From assembly GCA_011109175.1 (NCBI GenBank), contig RDEW01000002.1:810676-874675 (forward strand): DNA of 64,000 nt. The letters are read 5' to 3'. The stretch comes from Dicyema japonicum. Its lineage: Eukaryota; Dicyemida; Rhombozoa; Dicyemidae. Both the position numbers and the translations under genes were made by a program. Positions 10,395 to 20,310 of the stretch are shown in pieces. How positions within the stretch are numbered: position 1 is the first letter of the stretch; the number at the start of each line of letters is the position of its first letter. The notes beneath the pieces are model-generated. The model was not told the origin of the DNA. It worked only from the letters and a program-made list of their open reading frames with translations, and ran no database searches.

Positions 10395-12091
10395 GCCGAC
10401 CTCAAAAGTTTCGACTGGGAAAAGCTGTCAGTACAGGCAGCATCCCAAATTAAGCATTTGCCCCGAGAGAAGGGGAAGACAGTAATTCCATCGGGTCGCT
10501 TCCCATCATCCCTACTCAAGCCCGTTGGCTCTAGAATGGATGGGTATCCCGCCAACTCGAGGGCGCGCTTCACCACTTCATTTATAGCCTTGTGTCTAGC
10601 GAATCGACCTGCGCTTTTTCGACAAGAAAGGGCATGATGTCCATAGCAGTCGACCTTCCGGCCGCATCGGCACTCATGGGGTTGACAAACTTTCAATCCA
10701 AGTCTGATGGAGACTCCGGTGCGGACCGTTTCATCGTCTAGGTGAGTTCCCACGTTTCCAATGGGTAGGGCATTGATCCAAGCCCCGCTCCACTCGCATC
10801 TTGCAGTTAAAAGACAGGCTCGTCGGTGTTGGTTAGATATTTTCAAAAGCCTCTCGTATTTATCCTCGCAAACAGACTCATAAAGGTCTCTCTGCCCGAG
10901 TTGTTTGACTTTAGGGTGTACCAAATCTTCGATCTTTGACGACTCTGATGGGAGCTGGAGAATCATCATGATCAAATTCTGATTGGAGTCCAATGAGGAT
11001 TGATATGCCGGGTGTGCTAAATCAGATGGTGAGAGAATTCCGAGTCCACCAAAGCGAACGGGCAAGGTTGCTTGTTCCCATCCTTGTTCGTCGAATTCGA
11101 CATTAGTAATACGTTCGGTCGTAGACCGGAATAGGGAGTCAATCGCCCCGAGTTGTTGCATTTTCAGGTAACATGGAGCTCCTCGAAGGACGTAATTTAA
11201 TTTCTGCGTGGATAAAGCGTTTTTCATGAGAAAAAGAGAGGTATGTGCATCCAGCATCCCAAGGCGTAAAAAAGTTTTTCTTAGTTGCTGTTCTTTAGCC
11301 AACAGAGTGTCGTTAATTCCAGTTTCAGCCAGAGGGCATCCAAGTATTTCCAAATGATCCGGCTCGATTTCCGATATTTTAGGAATAATCCCCCGAAACA
11401 TTAATAGGATCCGATTCCATTCATATCGGGAGAATCCATAATTAACAATTTCGCATTTGGATGCGTTTAGCTTTAAACCAAGCGTATCCAATTGGGTTAG
11501 TAATCTCTGTAGACAGTCATATACATTGTTAGGATGACCTCCCAGGGTGCAATCATCCAAATACCACACGTTCAGCGGAGTAGTAAGGCATCTCATGACA
11601 CGGTCGACACCGAGGCAGAACAATGCCGGTCCTAGTGGGTCTCCTTGCTGAACTCCACACGACGAGGGAATGAAGTATTTCCCATGTACAAGACTGGACG
11701 GTTTTCCATACGAACAATGAACATAATTATATATAGACGGGTAATGGGTAAGACAATCTTCCAAAATTACATCGCGCCGTATGGTATTGAAGGCGTTTTT
11801 TATGTCAATCTTGAGGACCACACAAGGCATGTTCGTTCTGTTTCCAGTAAACATCCGAACGGCATGAACCGCCGCCTCACATCCACCAGGAGTACCGACC
11901 CCTACTTGGGTTGGTCGCAGTTGTTTGACAAGCATCGGAAGGATTGCTCTGCTAGCAAGTTTAGAAGCCAGTCGACGAAAAACAAACCCAACAGCAATAG
12001 GACGAATTCCTCCTCCACATTTATCAAAGGCAATTAACTTGGCGGAAAACATAATATGACGGATTGCTTCTGGTAATCTTCCGGAAAGCAT
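10391..12091 (-). CDS. reverse transcriptase with C-terminal zinc-binding and nuclease-like domain
   Basis: 566 codons without interruption. RT motifs in order: GGGIRPIAVG (residues about 26-35), VVLKIDIKNAFNTI (palm motif with the first catalytic Asp), SSCGVQQGDPLGPALF, and WYLDDCTLGG (the YxDD-type pair of catalytic Asp, here YLDD). After the thumb comes a Cys/His cluster, ECRCGRKVDCYGHHALSC, and then RFARHKAINEVVKRALELAG, EPTGLSRDDGKRPDG and LIWDAACTDSF. The RPDG and later D/W-D residues fit a PD-(D/E)XK-like fold of restriction-like endonucleases in target-primed retrotransposons; that assignment is inferred from pattern. The first Met here is internal, since homology continues upstream in another frame (12130-12380). 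Ends with a frame break at SKLLRSA. Confidence 0.88.
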   Translation of the reverse strand: MLSGRLPEAIRHIMFSAKLIAFDKCGGGIRPIAVGFVFRRLASKLASRAILPMLVKQLRPTQVGVGTPGGCEAAVHAVRMFTGNRTNMPCVVLKIDIKNAFNTIRRDVILEDCLTHYPSIYNYVHCSYGKPSSLVHGKYFIPSSCGVQQGDPLGPALFCLGVDRVMRCLTTPLNVWYLDDCTLGGHPNNVYDCLQRLLTQLDTLGLKLNASKCEIVNYGFSRYEWNRILLMFRGIIPKISEIEPDHLEILGCPLAETGINDTLLAKEQQLRKTFLRLGMLDAHTSLFLMKNALSTQKLNYVLRGAPCYLKMQQLGAIDSLFRSTTERITNVEFDEQGWEQATLPVRFGGLGILSPSDLAHPAYQSSLDSNQNLIMMILQLPSESSKIEDLVHPKVKQLGQRDLYESVCEDKYERLLKISNQHRRACLLTARCEWSGAWINALPIGNVGTHLDDETVRTGVSIRLGLKVCQPHECRCGRKVDCYGHHALSCRKSAGRFARHKAINEVVKRALELAGYPSILEPTGLSRDDGKRPDGITVFPFSRGKCLIWDAACTDSFSQSKLLRSA

Positions 12092-12849
12092 TCTGTTGAT
12101 TAACCTCGTTATAGCCGATAATAGCCGAACACCAGAGTTCCCCGTATTCTGATCAATTAAGTCTTTTAGGTGTCCTGGACGGAGTCCGTCAAGTCCCCAC
12201 TGCTGCTTGGGGCGAATGAGAGGATCGCATCTTTCACGTCCCCCTCAGAAATAATCAGACTAGGTAATTCTCCAGAGCAAGTAGGGATCTGTCGTCCACT
12301 GGCGGACCAGGATGTCGTTCAACCAGTGCATCGTAGGAGTGTTCAGTTGGCTCAATTAGACGGTTATGCTCTTCTAGAGTCCTCACGGCGGCCCGGACTC
12401 CACCTTCAGATAGTTTGCGATGTATCGCTCTTCCAATCTTTGTGTTTCTGAGGCATGGTTCTCGTGGTTTGAGGGCTTGAAGGTATATTCTCGGGAGTCA
12501 CTGAACAAATTTCCAGAAGAAAACAAGCAAATATTTTCCTTTACAATAGACGTGAGCGATTCCTGATCATTCCTCTTCTGAAAGGGCATACATAGCGTGT
12601 ATGGTGCAAAGTAGAATAATCGTGTCCAATCACTGGGTCAGTCGAAGAAATTGCCCTTTCAATACAATCGTGTAAACAGTCGGCGGCAGGAACACGGGCA
12701 GCTTTTGGAATTTTGATCATGATCATTCGTGTAGATGCCAGGTTTGCAATTGATTCAAGGGTTTTCTGGTAATCTATTGGTATTCGTTCAGGTGAATTAG
12801 GTGGAGTCGATAGGGCTTTCGTCCCAGGAAGGAGGCATGCCTGGCAACA

Positions 12850-13065
12850 TCAGTTGGTAATGGTGGTAAGGGCTTTTTTGGTCATTCCAACACATGACAT
12901 GTGAAAAACCGACGAACAAACGACACAACATATAAGCCGCTTTCTTTTGTTAATTTTATTGCAAAATTCACAAAGCTCTTCTCTTTTGTCGATCTTGTGC
13001 ATATCGCTTCTGGTTACTTCTTTCTCAATTACACCACACCACCACAACAGACAAAATATTATCAA
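12850..13065 (-). CDS. PHD-like zinc finger at the retrotransposon N-terminus
   Basis: 71 codons. Cys and His spacing: CEFCNKIN, then CCVVCSSVFHMSC, i.e. C-x2-C, C-x2-C, H-x2-C, the core of a PHD finger (a chromatin or RNA/DNA-binding zinc domain). Preceded by about 30 residues including EVTRSDMHKIDKREE. It lies immediately upstream, in the same orientation, of the conserved N-terminal region of the reverse transcriptase element, so I take it as the start of that ORF. A host gene fragment is a less likely alternative. Confidence 0.55.
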   Translation of the reverse strand: MIIFCLLWWCGVIEKEVTRSDMHKIDKREELCEFCNKINKRKRLICCVVCSSVFHMSCVGMTKKALTTITN

Positions 13066-14009
13066 AACTAGGAAATTTTTTTATTAAGAATTCGGTCAAA
13101 ATCAAGAAAAATACATAGTTTTTATTTTGTCTGGTAACACTCTTAAAAGAAGAAGACAACCACTTTTAAAATCTAAAGTAACCAGGATTATCCGTGGAGC
13201 TGTAGCTGTTATAGACACAGCAAAACTAAATATTCTAATAATTAATAAACGAAAATAAAGAAATTTGGTGTAATCAATATTCCTGGATATAATTCTATTC
13301 ATGTTCCATGGTGACATAATGTCCTCACTAGTACAGGTATTTTGATTCACTAAAATTAACCTATAAATACACATTCTACGTCCATCTGTCATTTCCTTTG
13401 TTCAGAACTTCCTGTTTCTGCTGTCTCTTGATTCTGCCATCACCACATTTATTATTATTAATAAGCAAACTGCAAAACAACGTTAGTAAAGTTATCTCGC
13501 TTGTGCCACCTTTTCCTGGATGTGTTTTGTTAATCGCTTCTAGTTCCTCTGTTCCTCGATAGGTCCCTCAGGTGCTCGAGATCATCTGCCGACGTCAACT
13601 TTTTCCCAATTGAAGTTAGGTCTTGATGTAGAAGGGTTGGTAGAGTAATTCGTGGTCTTCCCCGGAAAGTCGAGGAACATAATGGTGTTCTATCGCGAGA
13701 TTAGCGGTGTATTCCTATCCATTCTAAAGTACGTTTATAATTTATCTCCTTTGCTGACAAGGATGGAGATTATTTATCTTATGATAAGATGGAGATTATT
13801 TATTTACGCCAAATCAGCTTATCAGAATCTAGTTATCATTGTGATTTGAGTTGAATATATTTTAGAACATTGTCTTTATTTTATGTGGAAAACAATATTT
13901 GGAGACAGACGTATGGTTCACTTATAAGAGAATTTCCGACCCCCATTAAGTATTAGTATTCTCATGCTATCTATTTGACTATTTTAAGAACTCTAGTTTC
14001 GACAACATA
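13066..14009. other. no gene recognised
   Basis: Short ORFs only. 13770-13810 contains a small direct repeat (GGAGATTATTTAT twice, around 13767 and 13791). Confidence 0.4.
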
Positions 14010-14185
14010 GTTTTTTGCTGGAAGCGGACGGACCTATTTCTTCACCTCTATCGGTAGCGAATGCCTGTGATGGACTATTTGAGATGGATCAGACGTTCTC
14101 CCTTGGTTCCTTCATTGGATTAATTAGTTTATGACTGTTTGTGCTGGGATTACCAAATATTATAATCCTTGGGTTAGGACTTTCG
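14010..14185 (+). repeat. dispersed repeat resembling a non-LTR 3' end, second copy
   Basis: Partner of 2615-2790. Contains CCCTTGGTTCCTTCATTGGA followed by TTAATTAGTT. The remaining stretch to 15250 has no recognisable gene. Confidence 0.5.
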
Positions 14186-15254
14186 TGCAATACATCTATC
14201 GGCAGGCCACTTGTGTGGAAGATAATAGATAAGAGCTGCCTCATTGAGCTCATTTCCTTGCAAATAGTAGAAGGGGATGCTTTAATTAGTTGTTTGTCTC
14301 GTTTTTAAATAAAAAATAAATAATAAATAAAAATTCACATATTAATTTCTACCAATATTGCTATCAGGCTGCTTGATAGAAATATTGGAATATTTATAAT
14401 ATAATTCAAATGGGTTTATTTTTGCCGATGTTGAAACCGTAGGACGAATGCCTGATGCTCAGAGGTTTCCATGACGTGAGGAACATTGAAATTGGATTAT
14501 ATTGTGGCGATATGCATGTTTGAACTGTGATCTAGGAATAGTGAATACTTTTGGTTAAAAATAAAATTAATTGGTTCCCATGGTTGTGTTTTCTTGTCGA
14601 ATAGTCTGAGAAAAATACATTGAAGAAACTATATCAGAACAAAGTTATCATCCCTAATAACCTACCCAGTACTTTCACTCTGCCTCTGCGCGTCCCTTAA
14701 GACAGATGAATCACACGACGTCACTATTGGTCTTTCCGTTCGTCTCAGCGTAGACTTGTGCTATCCTCATCGGTGTCGGACCGCAAAGGCTTCACCCGCT
14801 TCTTTTGACGACGAAGGAGTGGCTGATTCCCAAGGCATGTCGCCATTGACGGGGTATGATGCGTTCTATCGAGAAGTCTGGATTCCCGTCAATTCATGAA
14901 CCGGCAGATGTGAATGATCATTTTGATTGTTTTGTTTTGAATAAATAAAAAATTCTCCCAAAAAATTATCAAGAAAATAATGATTCAACAAAATATTCAT
15001 TTATAAATGCAGCATCTATCCAAGGCATTATAGTGTTCTTGACTTCTCGATCTTTTTTTTGCTTGTTTGTGAGTCCCAGAAAACAATGAAACGCTGATGA
15101 CGGAATCACTCGTCAACCAAAAAGCATCGTAGATACGTAGAACCCTCAACCGAATGGACAGCAGCGAGATTCGGTCCAGAATTTATTACACTGAGCCATC
15201 CGGCTTACAATAAATAAAAATGTCTAGGATCGATTAAAAATAATAAATAAAATT

Positions 15255-16300
15255 AAAATAAATGTTAACGTGGCGTCATGTGGTTCACTTTTTATGGTGG
15301 CCCTCAGTGTCGAATAACACCAAAAAGAACCATTTTCTCTTCCCCATCCAGACTCCTCGTATGCCTGGATGGTATACCTCAACTGGAAACTCGAGATGTT
15401 GTTTGTTTTCCTGGATTCTATACTTTCTGGAGATGTTGAACAAAGCCCTGGACCAAAACCCCTTGTTATTATGCAACTCAATGCTAACGGAATAAAAACA
15501 AAGATTCTGGAGTTACGATGTCTATCATCGAAGCACAAGATTGACATTTGCTCTTTATCCAGGAGTCAAAACTTTCTACAAAGAGTACAACCCCACTTTT
15601 TCCTGGATACATCTCTATCAGAAAAGACCGTATTGGACGTGGTGACGGCTTACTTACCTTTGTTAAAAACGGTTCATCCTTCCACGATGTGAGCTCGTAA
15701 GTGGAATGATTTAATTCTCACACGACAGGACCGCGAACAAATTTCTATTGATCTCATTAATGGGTCAGAATATCTTATTCTAATCAGCATTTTACATTCC
15801 ACCGCCGAAATCCTGTCCTAATAACTATGTTCCGAAGCACGACAAACTGCAAGAAATTCGAAATGTGGGGATTTCAACGCCAAACATCTGCAATGGTTCA
15901 ATACCCAGTCGGTAGACAAGAGGGGGAGTCTAATTATCGACTGTGATTCTAAATTACCCGAACATCTTCACAAGGACACCAGTCCGAAGAAATGACAACC
16001 CAACCTCTCCCGATATATCCTTTGCTTCCTCTTTCTTTCAATTTCTAATTTGCACAAGATAATACCTCTCTTAAAACCAGGAAAACCGAAAACCTTACCT
16101 TCTTCCTACCGTCCAATTTCATTGACGTGCGCATTATCGCGCCTTAACGGAGAAACTCGTTGGCGATCGTCGTCGATATAGGAAAGCCGTGGGTACTCTG
16201 GAGGAACACAAGAAAAAACCTCTCGATCCTTTTTGAGATGTACCTGGATCACTTAATTAGTTGGTTTACTCTTTTCTTGGTGTTACCTTTTCGGGGTTAT
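15255..16300 (+). mobile_element. truncated CR1/Jockey-like non-LTR retrotransposon
   Basis: ORF2 begins about 15369 with a hydrophobic stretch, a 2A-like motif (15429-15455) and then MQLNANGIKTKILELR, the usual start of the apurinic-type endonuclease. Further on, frames shift, but GDFNAKHLQWFN near 15870 (seen in one frame), RGSLIID and RYILCF are typical endonuclease blocks. At about 16055 the frame jumps to an RT fragment, IIPLLKPGKPKTLPSSYRP, so the rest of the RT was lost. Near 16250 the TTAATTAGTT block marks the family's 3' end. Multiple stops: inactive. Confidence 0.75.
15429..15455 (+). other. 2A-like motif before the retrotransposon endonuclease
   Basis: Encodes GDVEQSPGP. The 2A consensus is D-(V/I)-E-x-N-P-G-P, which makes the ribosome skip a peptide bond before the last Pro. 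Here the Asn is Ser, expected to weaken or abolish skipping. 2A-like sequences at the start of ORF2 are known in several non-LTR retrotransposon groups. A sister copy at 53465 keeps NPGP but reads EVDSNPGP. Confidence 0.6.
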
Positions 16301-16657
16301 AAATGTGACCGGTTCAGAATGAGATACGGTTGAATACGAGCCGTTAAATATCGATTTTAAATGTACCGATTTAAACAGCCAATCAAACAAAATGGCAATC
16401 GTCACAGATAACATGATTTATTCGCAAAACCCCAACTAACTAAACAAGGTAAGAGCCATTAACTAAAGAGGAAAGCCAAGATTTGGGGTCGTCTATATCG
16501 GGGCACTCTCATGAGACACCGTATGTCTCTTCTCCGTAAAAAGCCCCAATTACAATGCGAGTTTCCACAAGCAATGTAATAAATCACCGATTCTTCTCGT
16601 TTTTCTTTCGTATTCGTCATCAATTTCAGATGCTAAATCCAATCCATGTGCTTCAAT

Positions 16658-17412
16658 TTAGTTTCGTTTATAATTAGAACTTCCATCTGGATCGTGCTGG
16701 CTATAGCAACCAGCACTGAGGCCCGTTTCCGAAGAGAACGGGCATTAATCAGGGTTATCCTGACTACTTCTGGTTTTTTCGGTGGCTGCCCTCTCTTCTT
16801 AAGAGCACCACTCTCTTCTCTGTGTTGAAGCTTCTACTGTTTCTTTTTTAGAAGGTTTCTTATTATATGTCGTATTCCAGCCAGTCTGCCCATACATTCT
16901 AAACTCTGACTTTAATTTCTTATTCGTTCCAGTTTTGGAAACTTCACTTTCTCCATTATGGGCATTTTCTCGTTTTAGAAATAATTTTCCATTCGATTCT
17001 TTCCTTTTTTGGTCAATTTTGTTTTTCTTCGCAATGTTAGCTTCAACAGCCTTGGGCATCTTCCATAATTTAGTTTCGTTTATAATTAGAACTTCCATCT
17101 GGATCGTGCTGGCTATAGCAACCAGCACTGAGGCCCGTTTCCAAAGAGAACGGGCATTAATCAGGGTTATCCTGACTACTTCTGGTTTTTTTTTCGGTGG
17201 CTGCTCTCTCTTCTCTGTATTGAAGCTTCTATATATGTCCTATTCCAGCCAGTTTTAATTTCTTATTCGTTTTAATTTTGGAAACTTCACTTTCTCCATT
17301 ATGGGCATTTTCTCGTTTTAGAGATAATTTTCCATTCGATTCTTTCCTTTTTGGTCAATTTTGTTTTTTTCGCAATGTTAGCTTCAACAGCCTTGGGACA
17401 TCTTCCATAATT
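16658..17412. repeat. two-copy tandem duplication of about 0.35-0.41 kb
   Basis: Copy 1 (about 16658-17066) and copy 2 (about 17067-17412) align almost end to end: TTTAGTTTCGTTTATAATTA, GAACTTCCATCTGGATCG, CTGAGGCCCGTTTCC, then TTGAAGCTTCTA, TTTCTTATTCGTT, CCATTATGGGCATTTTCTCG and TTAGCTTCAACAGCCTTGGG. Differences are mostly small deletions in copy 2, such as loss of a Cys-Pro-rich stretch and of TGTTTCTTTTTTAGAAGG, so the duplication is fairly recent. The minus strand of copy 1 is open (next entry). Confidence 0.8.
16799..17128 (-). CDS. lysine-rich hypothetical protein across the tandem duplication
   Basis: 109 codons on the minus strand: a hydrophobic start (MLVAIASTIQMEVLI), then a basic region with KLWKMPKAVEANIAKKNKID, QKRKESNGKLF, SKTGTNKKLKSE and KKPSKKETVEAS. 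I do not recognise it. The second copy of the duplication (17067-17412) has the same region frameshifted, though PKAVEANIAKKTK is still readable. The repeated core MPKAVEANIAKK could be a real exon start. Expression is unproven and the frame may be chance. Confidence 0.3.
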   Translation of the reverse strand: MLVAIASTIQMEVLIINETKLWKMPKAVEANIAKKNKIDQKRKESNGKLFLKRENAHNGESEVSKTGTNKKLKSEFRMYGQTGWNTTYNKKPSKKETVEASTQRREWCS

Positions 17413-17819
17413 GGCAAAGTCGATGGATGAACCACAATTCAAAGGACTTATTATTGTTTTAACGGACACTGCGATCTTCTATGTGAATCAGAACAAACAA
17501 GCATCTTTCAACACATCTCCATTAATCTGAAGTATGTTTCTCAAACTCGTAGTATATTTCTTCGTCTTGTAGCACCAGTGGCACCACTTTTCATTAGTGG
17601 CACCACAATCCATCAAAACCGTCCGTATTAATGATTGAACCTTAAATTTTTATAAAAATGAAGTTATATATCTGAACAAAGTTTGCTTTAAACTAGTCAA
17701 ATTATCCACAACATTAAAAAATATAATTTACATCATTTTAATTATTGATAATATAAATTTCATTGAATTAAAATTTCTACTAAACAGAAAAACGTCACTA
17801 AATGATTTTTCCTGATGAT

Positions 17820-18090
17820 TTTCGGGACGCATTAAATAACATGCTATCTTCTTCTCAAAGAAACTTTGTGAAGGTCCTCCTTGGACATTACAGAAGATCT
17901 TACAACTCGGCATTGGATCATCTCTACAACCAGTATATCGAGCCGACTATCAGCTTGTCAATGCGGCCTTCAAAGGGAAATGAGTTCGACACCCCTGACT
18001 TAATGGATACTTTTTCTCTTAGTTACATTGGTGATTTTGCAACTTCAATTCAAATTGTGTGTTTCAGCTGTGTCTCGTCAAATTGTTAGT
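17820..18090 (+). mobile_element. CR1/Jockey-like retrotransposon C-terminal fragment
   Basis: Open segment with LGHYRRSYNSALDHLYNQYI then EPTISLSM, the region after the RT thumb in these elements (compare LKSLYSQYVEPSISYA at 49600). No 5' part nearby. 17413-17800 shows nothing else. Confidence 0.5.
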
Positions 18091-18259
18091 TTTCTTGCGT
18101 TCTGTTCGTTGTATAACTCTAATATATATCCCTAAGTTTTCCTATCTCTGATGCAAAGCTGAAAGCTTAAGAACTCCTAAGTCTAATGATATTATAAATG
18201 ATCAAAAATAATAATAACTGTTTTTATTAGAAAAAATTGAGAAATTTATATTGTAAAAT

Positions 18260-19090
18260 TATTCTAGCTTTGCTAAGTCTCTGCTATTTTCTTGAATCAC
18301 ACTTCCATCTTCTCCTTCTAAATCAATCATTCCTGTATCAGATATTCCTTTAACATGATATATGAATGTATCAATGTGTTCGTTTAAGCCACTTTTTCGT
18401 GTTTTTTATTATTATCAAGATAGACCCTTCTAACAACGCGATCACCGATGTTAAAGATAGAAATATCATTCTTCCACCTTCTTTTAGTTAACATTTTTCT
18501 TTCAGCAATGTTTGAATTTAAAATTGCTTTTTGTTCTCAAAGTTTCATTTGATGACCAAAACCATGCAAGATATTCAGTTGCTTCAGTTTGTGTTTCTTC
18601 ATTCCATAAATCAATTTGGTTGAATATTTCATTCATTTCCTCTTTGAAATTCAAATTCTTTGAAAAGCAGGTTGAAGAAATCATAAATTTCAATGTCTGA
18701 TTCAGACGCTCGACTTGTCCCTGCATCCAAGGACACCTGGACGTCCCCTGACATGTTTTATACCAAATGTTGAGCATAACTCGAACATTTTTTCATTTAC
18801 AAACTCCTTGCCATTGTCCGTGTGCAAAATAGTTGGTTTTCCAAACATTAAAATTATGCTCTTTATTGCACTTGACACCTCCGTAGCCGATTTACTCTTT
18901 ATTTAATCTTAATAATGACGCAGTTCTTATAAAATTTCGTTTCTCCTTCAGCAAATTGGATGGTAAAATTTGGTATCTCAGATAGGTTATTATTTCTTGC
19001 TTTTGTAGCAGAGTAAAGTAGACAACCTTCATAACAAAAAACAAAAACAAGCGTGAGCAAAAATCTATTACTATTCTATCTGAGGTTAGC
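18260..19090 (-). pseudogene. DDE integrase (retroviral-type fold) of a transposable element, decayed
   Basis: Minus strand. Blocks in order: IVIDFCSRL (about 19085), where the Asp fits the first D of the DDE triad; SATEVSSAIKSIILMFGKP then HTDNGKEF (about 18815-18885), the second D; GIKHVRGRP; CPWMQGQVERLNQTLK (about 18680-18730), with the catalytic Glu in VERLN; then, near 18480, DISIFNIGDRVVRRV, the small domain that commonly follows the integrase core. The frame shifts at least twice (between RGRP and CPWMQ, and near 18400), so it is not functional as it stands. The motif set is that of the Ty3-like/Ginger/KRBA2 integrase group. No LTR or protease was seen. Confidence 0.75.
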
Positions 19091-19416
19091 CGTTAAAAAA
19101 TGAAAATTTGTGAGAAATTTAAATTATTAAAATTACTAATCATTATAAAGATAGGAATTAATTAATTCATTGATTTAATTTTTCATTAAAAAAAATTATT
19201 GATTTCTAACGGCTTTAACGCCACGTATAACGCTTTTAACGGCTCGTATTCAACCTGGGCTCGTATTCAACGGTCACATAAAATAAATGCAATATATGAA
19301 GAAAAATTACTGACTTCTTTGAGCATAAAAATCAATATTATATTTATTAAATTATAAATTTTTAAATATATAAAAATTAATTCAAATATTTTAAAACAAA
19401 ATCTACATATTTGCTG

Positions 19417-19811
19417 ATGTGTGCTGAAAACTCTCAAACACCAAGTGAACTAAATGACCCGCCAGAAAGTGATTCCAGCCAAAATAATAACGGAATCACT
19501 TTAAATGGTTTTGAAGAATCGTTTAATGTAAATTTTTATTAAAGATACTTTATTAGAATGGTTTTCATTTAGGTAGACTATCAGTTGGGGATTCACCATG
19601 GAAAGCTGGATTCCAGTTAGGGTTTTCTAAAGGTCTGAAAACCAATTTTGAGAAAATCATGAATTCAATTCCAACTGACAAAATCTCCGAAACCATGAGC
19701 TTTGAAGAATTTGAGGAATTGGCTTTGCGTTTTGTTGATATGGAACCTCCTCCAATTACGCCAGAACATTCAATTAACAACGACGTTGGCAAACAAGGAT
19801 TGCCTAATTAA
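19417..19811 (+). CDS. small two-exon gene, unknown function (109 residues)
   Basis: Exon 1 is 19417-19507, intron 19508-19572 (65 nt, GT...TTTCATTTAG), exon 2 is 19573-19811. The joined frame is exactly 330 nt. N-terminus: polar and rich in Ser, Asn and Pro (residues 1-29). C-terminus: GDSPWKAGFQLGFSKGLKTN (about 35-54), then FEKIMNSIP, SFEEFEELALRFVDMEPPP, probably helical and acidic. I do not recognise a family. Support for a real gene: one uninterrupted splice solution, good acceptor, composition unlike the surrounding AT-rich DNA. The gene stands alone between integrase debris and a retrotransposon fragment. Alternative: part of a transposon. Confidence 0.55.
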
Positions 19812-19969
19812 ATTATATTTTGTGCTTTATATTAAAATACATATTATTATTTTGGTTCTTGTTAAATGATGACCGCCACTTTCCAGCGTCATAATCAATA
19901 TATTGTTTTTTAGTTAAAAATCAAAAAAAATTATTACGAAACAGCACAATCAGAATAATCCAGTTGATA

Positions 19970-20310
19970 CAATGGAATGGCTGTTACCCCTGACAACTGA
20001 CAGGAGAAAATATTTGGAAGAGCTACTCGGTTTCCCGAGGCTCATTACTCATTTTCGATATCATTGACCAAAGATAGTTACCCCATTTGACACTTTCTAT
20101 CTCTACGATCCATTCCCACCGGTTCCAGAGATGATGGTAATCCAGCCGCCTCAAGGGTGCGCTTCACAACCCCGTTGATGGCGGCATGTCTCAGGAATCG
20201 GCCACTGCTGAGATGGCAAGAGAGTGGGTGAAGTCCTTTGAAGCCCACAACGGCATGGATGAGGCTAGCACAAGTCGACATCGAGACGGATAGATATCCT
20301 ATTTAGGATG
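19970..20310 (-). mobile_element. 3' fragment of the RLE-type retrotransposon family
   Basis: On the minus strand: HPLSCHLSSGRFLRHAAING, VVKRTLEAAGLPSSLEPVG, then a broken KRPDG region (RKCQMG), and near 19975-20040 a stretch matching the ELLGKPLG-like end of the tail at 10150-10215. It aligns to the C-terminus of the element at 10085-13065 but skips much of the tail, so it is an internally deleted 3' end. Confidence 0.7.

Larger units (their letters stand above)
10085..13065 (-). mobile_element. near full-length non-LTR retrotransposon with restriction-like endonuclease-type C-terminus
   Basis: Read on the minus strand from 13065 to 10085. Order: PHD-like zinc finger (12850-13065), a region with IPKAARVPAADCL (12541-12726), a linker (about 12130-12590) with RHPGPP, a reverse transcriptase and C-terminal domain (10391-12091), a frame break, the C-terminal tail (10131-10394), then a 3' UTR with AATAAA near 10105-10120. 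I know a metazoan retroelement family with this layout and with a GRPxRH...KRPDG...WDxTxxD tail resembling a restriction-like nuclease. The 1.7 kb RT frame is intact but the rest has a few frame breaks, so the copy is fairly young yet probably inactive. 3' fragments of the same family lie at 19970-20310 and 60373-60570. Confidence 0.85.

Noticed and set aside
11645-12037. 130-codon plus-strand ORF
   Set aside because: Lies antisense to the retrotransposon RT, whose motifs are unambiguous on the minus strand.
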